Of a DNA stretch of 64,000 nt, positions 26,076-33,777 are shown piece by piece. The DNA lies in NCBI GenBank assembly GCA_020635725.1, contig JACJZF010000005.1, positions 1 to 64,000 of the forward strand, given 5' to 3'. Source of the DNA: Flavobacteriales bacterium (GTDB taxonomy: Bacteria; Bacteroidota; Bacteroidia; Flavobacteriales_F; PHOS-HE28). The notes below the pieces were generated by a model. The model was not told where the DNA came from, made no database searches, and worked only from the letters and a program-made list of their open reading frames with translations. Position 1 is the first letter of the stretch. The number at the start of each line of letters is the position of its first letter. The position numbers and the translations under genes were made by a program.

Positions 26076-27188
26076 ATGTACGCGCTCTTCCGCCCGCTGC
26101 TCTTCCTGCTCCAGCCTGAGCGCGCGCACCACCTCACCTTCACGCTGCTCGACCTCGCCGCACGCATCCCCGGCTTGTTGCGACTGGTCGGGGGCGACCG
26201 GCCACCCGCGGATGCCGGTGTCGACCTCATGGGCCTTCGTTTCCCCTCGGCGGTGGGCCTCGCCGCTGGCATGGACAAGGACGCCAAGCATGTTGAAGCG
26301 CTCTCTCGCATCGGCTTCGGCTTCATCGAAGTGGGTACGCTCACGCCGCGTCCGCAGCCCGGCAATCCGCGCCCGCGCTTGTTCCGCCTGAAGGCCGATC
26401 ACGCGCTCATCAACCGCATGGGCTTCAATAATGGCGGTGTGATGGAAGCCGTCGACCGGTTGCGGAAACGTCGCCCCGGCATCATCATCGGTGGCAACAT
26501 CGGCAAGAACAAGGACACCCCGAACGAAGAGGCCATCAAGGATTACATCGCCTGCTTCGATGCTCTCTATCCCGTGGTGGACTACTTCGTGGTGAATGTG
26601 AGCAGCCCCAATACACCCGGCCTGCGCGCCTTGCAGGAGAAGGGGCCCTTGCTGGAGATCCTGCGAGCACTGCAACAGCGGGGCATGCAACCCTCAACCC
26701 TCAACCCCTCAACCCTCAACCCCTCAACTCTCAACCCCTCCAAACCCATCCTCCTCAAGATCGCGCCCGACCTGAACGAGGCGCAGCTGGACGATATCGT
26801 GGCAGTCGTGAAGGAGAGCGGCATCGCTGGCGTGATCGCCACGAACACCACCATCTCACGAGAAGGATTGAGGACACCGAAGACGGAAGTGGACGCGATG
26901 GGAGCGGGCGGTGTCAGCGGAGCGCCTGTGCGCGCAAGGAGCTCGGAAGTGGTGCGCTACCTGAGGGAACGATTGCCGCGGCCATGTGTGATCATCGGTG
27001 TAGGAGGCATCGATTCGTGGGAGGCCGCAAAGGAGAAGCTTGAGGCAGGCGCCGATCTGGTGCAGGTATATACCGGCCTCGTGTACGAGGGACCCGCGCT
27101 GGTGAAGCGGATCAATCGGGCCTACGCGGCATGGAATCCGATGGTTGTGAGTGATACACCACGGATGGACACGAATGAACACGGATAG
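26076..27188 (+). CDS. pyrD: Dihydroorotate dehydrogenase (quinone), with a repeat-derived loop
   Basis: This 370-residue enzyme is class 2 PyrD: an N-terminal membrane-association helix (YALFRPLLFLLQPERAHHLT), AAGMDKDAKHVEAL, FIEVGTLTPRPQPGNPRPR, NRMGFNN, VNVSSPNTPGLR with the catalytic serine region, KIAPDL, and the FMN-binding IIGVGGI. It oxidises dihydroorotate to orotate using quinone. Between GMQ and KPILLKIAPDL a loop reads PSTLN three times, encoded by three 15-base direct repeats. The C-terminal residues SDTPRMDTNEHG are encoded by the left inverted repeat of the adjacent GxxExxY cassette, so the natural end of the gene has probably been overwritten. A long upstream extension crosses the promoter and is rejected. 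Confidence 0.92.
   Translation: MYALFRPLLFLLQPERAHHLTFTLLDLAARIPGLLRLVGGDRPPADAGVDLMGLRFPSAVGLAAGMDKDAKHVEALSRIGFGFIEVGTLTPRPQPGNPRPRLFRLKADHALINRMGFNNGGVMEAVDRLRKRRPGIIIGGNIGKNKDTPNEEAIKDYIACFDALYPVVDYFVVNVSSPNTPGLRALQEKGPLLEILRALQQRGMQPSTLNPSTLNPSTLNPSKPILLKIAPDLNEAQLDDIVAVVKESGIAGVIATNTTISREGLRTPKTEVDAMGAGGVSGAPVRARSSEVVRYLRERLPRPCVIIGVGGIDSWEAAKEKLEAGADLVQVYTGLVYEGPALVKRINRAYAAWNPMVVSDTPRMDTNEHG
26691..26735 (+). repeat. Three in-frame 15-bp direct repeats inside pyrD
   Basis: The unit CCCTCAACCCTCAAC occurs three times head to tail, the third copy with one change (CCCTCAACTCTCAAC). Because the unit is a multiple of three it keeps the frame and adds PSTLN units to a surface loop of PyrD. 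Related CAACC-rich tracts occur inside two other genes of the window (34871-34913, 48127-48169). Confidence 0.85.
27158..27186 (+). repeat. Left inverted repeat of GxxExxY cassette 1
   Basis: This 29-base segment (beginning ACCACGGATGGACACG) is the reverse complement of 27598-27626 at 27 of 29 positions. It contains near-tandem copies of the decamer GAACACGGAT. It encodes the last residues of PyrD and contains the proposed start of the GxxExxY gene. Confidence 0.9.
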
Positions 27189-27564
27189 CCCATGGGAGAT
27201 GCTATTACATGAGCAGGAGTCGGAAGAGGTCATCGGGATCGCGTTCGAGGTGCTGAATGAGTTGGGACATGGATTGCTTGAGAAGCCGTATGAGAACGCC
27301 ATGGCCGTCGAGCTCCGGCTCCGGGGCGTGCCCTTCGAGCAACAGGTCATATACGATGTGATGTACAAGGAGGTCTCAGTGGGCACGTACATCCCTGATC
27401 TGATCGTGCGCTCCTGCATTATCGTGGATGCCAAGACGATTGACCGGATCGGCAATCATGAGGTCGGTCAAATGCTGAACTACCTTCGGCTGACCGGACT
27501 TCGTGTAGGTCTGATCCTCAATTTCAAACGAGCTAAGCTGGAATGGAAACGTGTAGTGCTTTGA
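27175..27564 (+). CDS. GxxExxY protein (PD-(D/E)XK nuclease-like), cassette 1
   Basis: This protein of about 129 residues carries the family pattern: FEVLNELGHGLLEKPYENAM contains G-x-x-E-x-x-Y, followed by YIPDLIV and IIVDAKTID, and the C-terminal GQMLNYLRLTGLRVGLILNF. The D...D-x-K spacing is that of a PD-(D/E)XK nuclease fold, though most relatives have ELK where this has DAK. No activity is established for the family. The start is uncertain: ATG at 27175 lies within the inverted repeat and overlaps the end of pyrD, and ATG at 27199 preceded by GGGAG is an alternative. The gene nearly fills the space between two inverted repeats. Confidence 0.85.
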   Translation: MNTDSPWEMLLHEQESEEVIGIAFEVLNELGHGLLEKPYENAMAVELRLRGVPFEQQVIYDVMYKEVSVGTYIPDLIVRSCIIVDAKTIDRIGNHEVGQMLNYLRLTGLRVGLILNFKRAKLEWKRVVL

Positions 27565-27597
27565 TCTCCCTCAAGTGGGTGTGGATACGACCCAATC

Positions 27598-27626
27598 ATC
27601 CGTGTTCATCCGTGTTCATCCGTGGT
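27598..27626 (+). repeat. Right inverted repeat of GxxExxY cassette 1
   Basis: It consists of two exact decamers ATCCGTGTTC plus ATCCGTGGT, and pairs with 27158-27186 in inverted orientation (27 of 29 bases). It lies 33 bases after the GxxExxY stop. Read in frame into the next gene it gives a spurious VFIRVHPW peptide. Confidence 0.9.
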
Positions 27627-27655
27627 TCGTATTCGCCTCAGATTCGAGTCTGACC

Positions 27656-28513
27656 ATGAATGCCGTGAAATTGATAGAGTGCCCACGCGATGCCATGCAG
27701 GGCATCAGCGAGTTCATCCCCACCGAGGTGAAGGTGCGGTACCTGAATGAGTTGCTCAAAGCCGGTTTCGATACCATCGACATCGGCAGCTTCGTGAGCC
27801 CCAAGGCCATCCCCCAGATGGCTGATACGGCCGAGGTTCTGGCACGGATCGATACATCCGGATCGCGGAGCAAGTTGCTCGTCATCGTCGCCAATGAACG
27901 GGGCGCGGAGGATGCGGTCAAGCAGGAGAGCGTCAGCTACCTGGGCTATCCCTTCAGCATCAGCGAGACCTTCCAGCAGCGTAACACCAATACCAGCATC
28001 GAGGGCTCGTGGGACCGCATCGCCCGCATCGCGGAGCTCACGCGGAACGCCAACAAGGAGCTGGTGGTGTACATCAGCATGGCCTTCGGCAATCCGTACG
28101 GTGATCCCTGGAACGCCGAGGTGGCCTTGCATTGGGTGAATCGATTGGTGAACGAATTAAGCGTGGGCACCATCGCGTTGAGCGATACGGTCGGCGTGGC
28201 GCGTCCCGATGATATCAAGGACATGTTCAAGGCACTGATCCCTGCGCTCCCGCAGGTGGAGTTCGGCGCGCACCTGCATTGCCGGCCGGACAACTGGCAG
28301 GAGAAGACCGATGCGGCCTGGGCGGGTGGCTGCCGCCGGTTCGATGGCGCGATCAAGGGTTATGGCGGTTGCCCAATGGCGGAGGATGAATTGGTGGGCA
28401 ACCTGCAGATGGAGCTCTTCGCGCGCTTTTTGCAAGAACGCGGAATCGCCACAGGGCTGGACATGGCACAGCTTGAGCGCTGCGTGGCTGAGGCGGCAGG
28501 GGTGTTTCCCTGA
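27656..28513 (+). CDS. Hydroxymethylglutaryl-CoA lyase-like enzyme (DRE-TIM family)
   Basis: This 285-residue protein has the HMGL-like barrel pattern: IECPRDAMQGISEFIPT at the N-terminus (catalytic Arg-Asp), DIGSFVSPKAIPQMADT, ALSDTVGVARP, the metal-binding HLHCRPDNW and the active-site cysteine in GYGGCPMAEDELVGN. Such enzymes cleave 3-hydroxy-3-methylglutaryl-CoA to acetyl-CoA and acetoacetate in leucine breakdown; a close aldolase-type relative is possible. The ATG at 27656 is chosen because the upstream extension is simply translated inverted repeat. The gene is sandwiched between two GxxExxY cassettes, so its operon partners have probably been displaced. Confidence 0.87.
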   Translation: MNAVKLIECPRDAMQGISEFIPTEVKVRYLNELLKAGFDTIDIGSFVSPKAIPQMADTAEVLARIDTSGSRSKLLVIVANERGAEDAVKQESVSYLGYPFSISETFQQRNTNTSIEGSWDRIARIAELTRNANKELVVYISMAFGNPYGDPWNAEVALHWVNRLVNELSVGTIALSDTVGVARPDDIKDMFKALIPALPQVEFGAHLHCRPDNWQEKTDAAWAGGCRRFDGAIKGYGGCPMAEDELVGNLQMELFARFLQERGIATGLDMAQLERCVAEAAGVFP

Positions 28514-28520
28514 GGGCTGT

Positions 28521-28545
28521 CACACGAAGGCACAAAGCCGCGAAG
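28521..28545 (+). repeat. Left inverted repeat of GxxExxY cassette 2
   Basis: This 25-base segment (beginning CACACGAAGGCACAAAG) is the reverse complement of 28929-28953 at 21 of 25 positions. It starts seven bases after the HMG-CoA-lyase stop and ends three bases before the stop of the minus-strand GxxExxY gene. Its sequence is unrelated to the repeats of cassette 1. Confidence 0.85.
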
Positions 28546-28548
28546 AGA

Positions 28549-28923
28549 TCAATTCACAATGCGGCGCACGCCTTGCTTGAAAAGCGGGGCGCCGAAATTG
28601 ATCAGCAAGCCAATTCGCAGGTTCATCAAGCGGAGGTATGTCAGGGTCTGCTTGAACGCTGAAGGGTGCAGTTGCTCGACCGATTTCAGCTCAACGACCA
28701 CGCGGCCTTCAACAAGCAGATCGACACGCAGGCCCTGATCGAAACGAAGGCCGTCATATTCGAACACCACTTGCTTCTCTCGTTCAACGGCTAGGCCTCT
28801 CTTGATGAGGCGATGTGCGAGTAGCGTGCTATAGACCGATTCCAGCAAGCCTGGGCCAAGGTCCTTATGAAGCCGGAATGCTTCGTCCACAACGGCCGTT
28901 GCCACCTCTTCCTCTGTGAACAT
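28549..28923 (-). CDS. GxxExxY protein (PD-(D/E)XK nuclease-like), cassette 2
   Basis: This 124-residue protein is a textbook GxxExxY member: EAFRLHKDLGPGLLESVYST contains G-x-x-E-x-x-Y, then DQGLRVDLLVEGRVVVELKS gives the D...E-x-K nuclease-fold triad, and the family C-terminus is LTYLRLMNLRIGLLINFGAP. It clearly differs in sequence from cassette 1 (ELK versus DAK), so the two are not a recent duplication. The biochemical role of the family is unknown. The gene is on the opposite strand to its neighbour HMG-CoA-lyase gene and sits between two inverted repeats, with five bases from start codon to repeat and three from stop codon to repeat. Confidence 0.9.
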   Translation of the reverse strand: MFTEEEVATAVVDEAFRLHKDLGPGLLESVYSTLLAHRLIKRGLAVEREKQVVFEYDGLRFDQGLRVDLLVEGRVVVELKSVEQLHPSAFKQTLTYLRLMNLRIGLLINFGAPLFKQGVRRIVN

Positions 28924-28928
28924 GCTCC

Positions 28929-28953
28929 CTTTGTGTCTTTGTGGCTTCGTGTG
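28929..28953 (+). repeat. Right inverted repeat of GxxExxY cassette 2
   Basis: CTTTGTGTCTTTGTGGCTTC is the core of this segment, which pairs in inverted orientation with 28521-28545 (21 of 25 bases). The metallophosphoesterase stop lies seven bases further on, so the cassette fits tightly between two chromosomal genes. Confidence 0.85.
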
Positions 28954-28959
28954 CGAGGA

Positions 28960-30213
28960 CTACGCCTTCACCAGCTCCAGCACCGTGATCTCCGGTGGCA
29001 TTCCCACGCGCCCCGGGAAGCCGATGAAGCCGAAGCCGCGGTTCACGTAGAGCTGCTGCGTGCCCTCGGCATAGAGACCTGCCCAGTGCTTATACACCCA
29101 CTGCGCCGGGCTATACGTGCTGCCCCCGAGCTTCACCCCGAACTGCGCGCCGTGCGTGTGGCCGCTCACGGTGAGATCGATGCCCGTGCCGAGCACCTGA
29201 TGCTCCCAATGCGTGGGGTCGTGGCTCATGAGCAGGCGGTAGGGATAACCATCCGATCCCTGCATGGCCTTCTGCAGGTCGCCGTACTGCTGGAAACGAT
29301 GCCCCCAGTTCTGCACGCCGAGCAACCCGATGCGCTCGCCATCCTTTTCCAAGGCGAGGTGCTCGTCCAGCATCAGCCGGAAGCCCATCTCTGCATGAAT
29401 GGCCTTGAGCCGTTCGAGGTTCGCGCGCTTGGCGGCGGGGTCGTCCCAGCGCGGGTAGTCGCTGTAGTCGTGATTGCCGAGGATGGAGAACTTGCCCAGC
29501 GGAGCGTTCAGGCGCGCCAGCTCCGCGATGAAGGGCTCGGCCTCCTCCGCGAAGTCGTTCACCAGGTCGCCGGTGAAGAGGATCAGGTCCGGCTTCTCCG
29601 CGTTGATCAGGTCCACGCCGCTGCGCACGATGCTCAGGTCGCCCCCATAACTGCCCAGGTGCATGTCGCTGATCTGCACCACGCGCAGGCCGTTGAACGC
29701 CGTTGGCAGATTCCCGCTGCGCACCGGTATGCGGGCCAGGTTGAAGTTGCGCCGGCCCTTGGTCACGCCGTAGAGCACCGCGGAGAAGGGCACCACCGAG
29801 AGGATCAGTCCGAGCTGGCTCAGGAAGCGCGCGCGCCCGATGCCTTCGCCGGCCGCGTCCACCGGTCCGGGCGACAGCTTGTTCCAGCCAAGCCTCAACA
29901 GGTGGAGGATGTCATCCAGGCCGTGGAAGACCACCATGATCAGCTTCGGCAGGAAGAACAGCAGGAAGAGCGCCACCATGCTGAAGGCGAAGCTGTGGTC
30001 GCGCCGTGCCTCGGGGTCGCGGAAGTTGAAGCCGACGTACACGATCATGCCCAGGATACCGATGGAGATCACCCAGTATAGGAAGCGCACGATCCGCCGG
30101 AGCACCACCGAGTGGCTGGCGAGCGCGGTATTCACACCTTTGTAGGCATACAGGTCGATGAGCACAAGCACCAGCAGTACGATGATGAAGTTGCGCAGGG
30201 CAGCGGCGGACAT
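28960..30213 (-). CDS. Membrane-bound metallophosphoesterase
   Basis: This 417-residue protein has about five hydrophobic segments in the first 160 residues and then a calcineurin-like phosphoesterase domain: ISDMHLGS, LFTGDLVND, LGNHDYSD, MSHDP and SGHTHGAQFG, which supply the two-metal site. Relatives (YkuE-type) act on phosphate esters at the membrane; the substrate is unknown. The start MSAAALRNF is supported by TACCTTCG ending five bases before the ATG, so the message would be essentially leaderless. Its C-terminal end is bounded by the right repeat of GxxExxY cassette 2. Confidence 0.9.
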   Translation of the reverse strand: MSAAALRNFIIVLLVLVLIDLYAYKGVNTALASHSVVLRRIVRFLYWVISIGILGMIVYVGFNFRDPEARRDHSFAFSMVALFLLFFLPKLIMVVFHGLDDILHLLRLGWNKLSPGPVDAAGEGIGRARFLSQLGLILSVVPFSAVLYGVTKGRRNFNLARIPVRSGNLPTAFNGLRVVQISDMHLGSYGGDLSIVRSGVDLINAEKPDLILFTGDLVNDFAEEAEPFIAELARLNAPLGKFSILGNHDYSDYPRWDDPAAKRANLERLKAIHAEMGFRLMLDEHLALEKDGERIGLLGVQNWGHRFQQYGDLQKAMQGSDGYPYRLLMSHDPTHWEHQVLGTGIDLTVSGHTHGAQFGVKLGGSTYSPAQWVYKHWAGLYAEGTQQLYVNRGFGFIGFPGRVGMPPEITVLELVKA

Positions 30214-30218
30214 GGGCG

Positions 30219-30226
30219 CGAAGGTA
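30219..30226 (-). promoter_or_regulatory. Probable -7 box of the metallophosphoesterase gene
   Basis: TACCTTCG on the minus strand fits TAnnTTyG and ends five bases before the ATG at 30213. Confidence 0.5.
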
Positions 30227-30256
30227 CCGGTGACCCCAAGCGTTCTGGCTTTCACC

Positions 30257-31666
30257 ATGCTCATCATGGCGCTGCCGCTGGCAGCTCAGCCTACCTGGCG
30301 ACGTGCCTATGGCGCATTGGACCATGACGCCGGAATAGCGGTGCGCGCGCTTTCCGCGGATCGTTTTGGAGTAGCCGGTTCCACCGGGAGCTTCGGTGCG
30401 GGCGCCTCGGACATCTACCTCTTGTTGATCGACGCCGATGGTGAATTGATCTGGTCGAGGACCATCGGAGGTATCGGCGTGGATGTGGCCGCGGACATGG
30501 CTCTCCTCCCGGACGAAGGCTGGATCATCGCGGGGACCTCAACCAGCGGTGGCGCCGGCGGATACGACGGGTATCTGGTCCGCACCGATGCGAATGGCGA
30601 AGTCCTCTGGCAGCGGTGGTTCGGTGGTTCGGATTGGGATTTCTTCCATGATGTGCATGTCCTGCCGGATGGCGACGTGCTCGTAAGCGGTCAGACTTAC
30701 AGCTTCGGCAACCCGCAAGGGAAAGCGTGGCTGCTGCGAGTCGATTCAGACGGACAGGAGGTCGCGCAACCGCCGTTGAGCATTCCCGGATCTTCCGAGG
30801 CGCGCGCCACCATCCCTACGGCCGACGGCGGGTTGGCTCTTGCCGGTGCCATGACCCTTGGCGGCCAGGAATCAGACGCATTCGTTCTAAAGCTCGATGC
30901 TGCTGGCGTGCAGGAATGGTTGGCCGTAGCGGGCGGCGATTCCATGGATGTGGCCCGCGACCTCATTCAGACCGCTGATGGCGGCTTCTCCATCGTCGGG
31001 GCCACGCGCAGCTTCTCACCCTGGGTGGAGGCGTACCATGTGCGATTCGATGCATCGGGCGCTGAGCAGTGGCACCGGAACTGGGGCCAGATCAACGACC
31101 AGGAGTCGTTCGAGCATTTCGAGCTGCCGGATGGCCGCTTCATGACCATCGGTTATACCCGCACCTCCGGCGGAGGCGGCAAGGACATGTTCCTGCTGCA
31201 GAGCCAGGCCAACGGCGACTTCGCGTACGGCCGCACATTCGGGGGATCGGAGGATGAAGAGGGGTATGGGCTCGCGGTCTTGACCGACGGCTTCATCTGC
31301 GTGGGCAGCACCTCGAGTTACGGCTCAGGTGGCACCGATGTCTTCGCAGTGCGGACGGATCTGAACGGCGCCACCGCTTCCGAGACCGTGCTGGATGCAT
31401 TCGACCCTTTGGGCCTGAACGAGCCCGTGCCTGTCTTACCGCTTCTGGGGCCGAATCCCTCGCCGGGCTTTCTTCGGATGGCTGCGGCCGCGACCCCTCG
31501 TTCATTCAGCCTCTTGGATCCTTGCGGAAGGCTCGTGGAAGCCGGCGTCATTCCGCCGCATGCCGTGGAGGTCCGTTTCGATGCGCCGAATGGCATGTAC
31601 ATCATGCGCATACGCGGGCACAAGGGCGATGAGGTCGCTGTGCGATTGCGCGTTATCAGGCCCTGA
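30257..31666 (+). CDS. Secreted beta-propeller-like protein with probable T9SS sorting tail
   Basis: This 469-residue protein has a short signal peptide (MLIMALPLAAQ) and repeated units of the form D-x-x-x-ADMALLPDEGWIIAGTST and GGSDWDFFHDVHVLPDGDVL. Each unit has a DG/GG turn and a following GWxxAG-like strand, suggesting a propeller or beta-rich fold built from about seven repeats. The tail (LLGPNPSPGFLRMA, GRLVEAG, MYIMRIRGHKGDEVAVRLRV) looks like a T9SS type A sorting domain. Export to the cell surface or medium is inferred; ligand or enzyme role is unknown. The start is placed at the signal peptide. The next gene overlaps its stop by one base (TGATG). Confidence 0.8.
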   Translation: MLIMALPLAAQPTWRRAYGALDHDAGIAVRALSADRFGVAGSTGSFGAGASDIYLLLIDADGELIWSRTIGGIGVDVAADMALLPDEGWIIAGTSTSGGAGGYDGYLVRTDANGEVLWQRWFGGSDWDFFHDVHVLPDGDVLVSGQTYSFGNPQGKAWLLRVDSDGQEVAQPPLSIPGSSEARATIPTADGGLALAGAMTLGGQESDAFVLKLDAAGVQEWLAVAGGDSMDVARDLIQTADGGFSIVGATRSFSPWVEAYHVRFDASGAEQWHRNWGQINDQESFEHFELPDGRFMTIGYTRTSGGGGKDMFLLQSQANGDFAYGRTFGGSEDEEGYGLAVLTDGFICVGSTSSYGSGGTDVFAVRTDLNGATASETVLDAFDPLGLNEPVPVLPLLGPNPSPGFLRMAAAATPRSFSLLDPCGRLVEAGVIPPHAVEVRFDAPNGMYIMRIRGHKGDEVAVRLRVIRP

Positions 31667-33018
31667 TGAGCATGAAGCACACCGAGCGCGGCTCGGCCGT
31701 TCTGGTCGTCGGGCACCTGCTCTTCGCGGCGCTCACGGCGTTAGCGCTGGTGCATTGGCGTCTGCGGGCCATTCATGTGGACTCCGCATGGCAGTTGTTC
31801 AAATGGCTGCAGCAGGAGGGCCTGAGTTTCGAGGCGCACCGTTACAGCGCGCTTTTCCCCCAGATGGCCGTGAAATTCATGGCTCGGCTCCATGCTGGCC
31901 TGCCTGCCTTGCTCCGAACCGCTTCCGTGGCGCATGTCCTGCTGCCGTGGGGGCTATTCGCCGTGGCGGGCCATGTACTCCGTCGTCCGTGGCACGCGGC
32001 AGCCATGGCATTGGCAGCTGTGCTTTGCACCCGCATCGCCTTCTACGGCATGGTGCTCGAAGCCCATTATCTGCTCAGCTACCCGCTGCTGCTCACCGCC
32101 GCGCTCGACGCATGGCACGACCGGCGGTCCGGTGCTCCGCTCGTGATCGCTTGGGTGGCCTTGCTGCTCACCCTGTTCGCGCATCCGCTTGGTGCGCCCG
32201 TCGCCTGCGCCATGATCCTTTTTCAGGTAGCGGCCAGAGGGCTCGATCGATTGGCCATCGCGTTGTTCGTCATGGCGGCCATCTTTCCTGTCATCGCGCA
32301 CGTGGTATGGCCGGCCACCGGGTATGAGCAGGGTCTCTATTCCGGCATCGCCGAAGGCACGGAAGCGATGGCCTCGGCATCCAATCCGGCGGTCGATTTC
32401 CTTTTCGGGCATTCGTGGCGCGACACTTCCACGTACCTGCCTTGGTGGTGCTTGCTAGGCTTTTCGACCGCGCTCTTGCTCAAACGCGGCCGATGGCTCC
32501 TGTTGGCACTCTTGCTCGCTTCGGTAGCCGCCTTCCTTGTGGTCACGTTCGCCACGTATCACCGCGGTGATTCCGCCGTGATGATGCAGAAGAACTTCCT
32601 GCCGCTTGCGACCTTGGTTGCCTTGCCGTTGGCCTTGCTGCTGCGCGAGGCCGATGTCAAGAGCGGTCGCATCGCGGCACTCGTGCTCCTGATCATCGGT
32701 TTCGTGCAGTTCCGCGGAATGTCATTCGCCGCTCGTGAGATAGGCGCGCGCTATGCCCTTATCGAAGCACTGGTGGATGAGGCCCGAGCCAAGCACGGCC
32801 ACCTGCGCATCGATACCGCGACACTCAACGCGCGCGGCCTGCACGTGCATTGGGCGCTGCCCGTCGAAGCGTTGCTGTGCAGCGCGTTGGATGGCCCCGA
32901 ACAGGCTGTTGTGGTGGAAGTCCAAGGGGAAGGAGATGCCGTGGGATTGCCGATTCCGTTGAATCAGTTGAATCGGAGTTGGTTCCGGCCACCAATCGCT
33001 GGCGACTCGGTAGATTAG
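31666..33018 (+). CDS. Polytopic membrane protein of unknown function
   Basis: This 450-residue protein has about ten hydrophobic segments spread over the first 360 residues (for example LLTLFAHPLGAPVACAMILF and WWCLLGFSTALLLKRGRWLL) and a soluble C-terminus. Its layout, with AIHVDSAWQLFKWLQQEG soon after the first helix, resembles lipid-linked-sugar glycosyltransferases (GT-C fold), but no motif proves that. The ATG overlaps the stop of the upstream secreted protein, so the two are translated together. It is followed by another membrane protein and two glycosyltransferases. Confidence 0.7.
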   Translation: MSMKHTERGSAVLVVGHLLFAALTALALVHWRLRAIHVDSAWQLFKWLQQEGLSFEAHRYSALFPQMAVKFMARLHAGLPALLRTASVAHVLLPWGLFAVAGHVLRRPWHAAAMALAAVLCTRIAFYGMVLEAHYLLSYPLLLTAALDAWHDRRSGAPLVIAWVALLLTLFAHPLGAPVACAMILFQVAARGLDRLAIALFVMAAIFPVIAHVVWPATGYEQGLYSGIAEGTEAMASASNPAVDFLFGHSWRDTSTYLPWWCLLGFSTALLLKRGRWLLLALLLASVAAFLVVTFATYHRGDSAVMMQKNFLPLATLVALPLALLLREADVKSGRIAALVLLIIGFVQFRGMSFAAREIGARYALIEALVDEARAKHGHLRIDTATLNARGLHVHWALPVEALLCSALDGPEQAVVVEVQGEGDAVGLPIPLNQLNRSWFRPPIAGDSVD

Positions 33019-33040
33019 GGCCATCCGCTTCGCCGTTTTC

Positions 33041-33760
33041 ATGCTTCAAACTATCCTGACTTTACACGCCATCGCCGGTTTCTTCGCTTTCGTGGTGGCG
33101 CCGTTGGCCATGATCACCCGCAAAGGCGGTGATTGGCACCGGCGATGGGGCAAGGCCTACTTCTATGCGATGGCCGTGGTGGTGGTGACGGCGATCATCG
33201 CTGGTGTCATGCGGCCCAACTGGCTCATGACGCTGGTTGCGGTATTCAGCTTCCAGCTGGTCGCATCGGGTTATCGTGCGCTCTACCTCAAGCGGCTGCA
33301 CGAAGGGCAGCGGCCAAGCGGCTGGGACAAGCTGACCATGGGAGCCGGGATCCTGGTGAACGGTGGGCTCTTCATGTGGGGTCTCATCCATCTCATGCTC
33401 GGGCATCGTACCAGCGGGTCCATCATCTTCCTCGTGTTCGGCGCCATCGGCCTGCTCTTCGTCTGGCGCGATTACAGCCGGTTCTACCGTTCCAGCCACG
33501 ACAAGCGGGAGTGGCTCTATGCGCATATGACCGGCTTCCTCGGCGGCTACATCGCCACGGTATCGGCGTTCAGCGCGGTGAACCTGAACATGATCAAGCC
33601 CATGTGGCTGCAATGGCTCTGGCCCACCGTGCTGGGTGCCCCGCTCATCGCGCTCTGGGTAGGCTATTACCGCAAGCGATTCGCGGCCGGTGGCCGTTCG
33701 CGCGACCTCTTCGACCTGCGCATCGCGCTGAAGCGGCGTCCAGGACACCGCGCCCGATAG
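33041..33760 (+). CDS. Seven-helix-type membrane protein (DUF2306-like)
   Basis: This 239-residue protein contains about seven hydrophobic segments (LTLHAIAGFFAFVVAPLAMI, AMAVVVVTAIIAGVM, LMTLVAVFSFQLVASGY and others). A histidine in the first helix, the RRWGKAYFYAM loop and a basic C-terminus are visible. It resembles DUF2306-type small membrane proteins of Bacteroidota, whose function is unknown. Its TAG stop overlaps the -7 box used by the next gene. Confidence 0.72.
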   Translation: MLQTILTLHAIAGFFAFVVAPLAMITRKGGDWHRRWGKAYFYAMAVVVVTAIIAGVMRPNWLMTLVAVFSFQLVASGYRALYLKRLHEGQRPSGWDKLTMGAGILVNGGLFMWGLIHLMLGHRTSGSIIFLVFGAIGLLFVWRDYSRFYRSSHDKREWLYAHMTGFLGGYIATVSAFSAVNLNMIKPMWLQWLWPTVLGAPLIALWVGYYRKRFAAGGRSRDLFDLRIALKRRPGHRAR

Positions 33761-33765
33761 ATTTG
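33758..33765 (+). promoter_or_regulatory. -7 box of the first glycosyltransferase gene
   Basis: TAGATTTG matches TAnnTTTG exactly, overlaps the TAG stop of the preceding gene and ends twelve bases before the glycosyltransferase ATG. Confidence 0.5.
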
Positions 33766-33777
33766 GCCACCCGAGCC

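Noticed and set aside
27575..27655. N-terminal extension of the HMG-CoA-lyase gene
   Set aside because: It is translated inverted repeat (the VFIRVHPW peptide) and not part of the enzyme.
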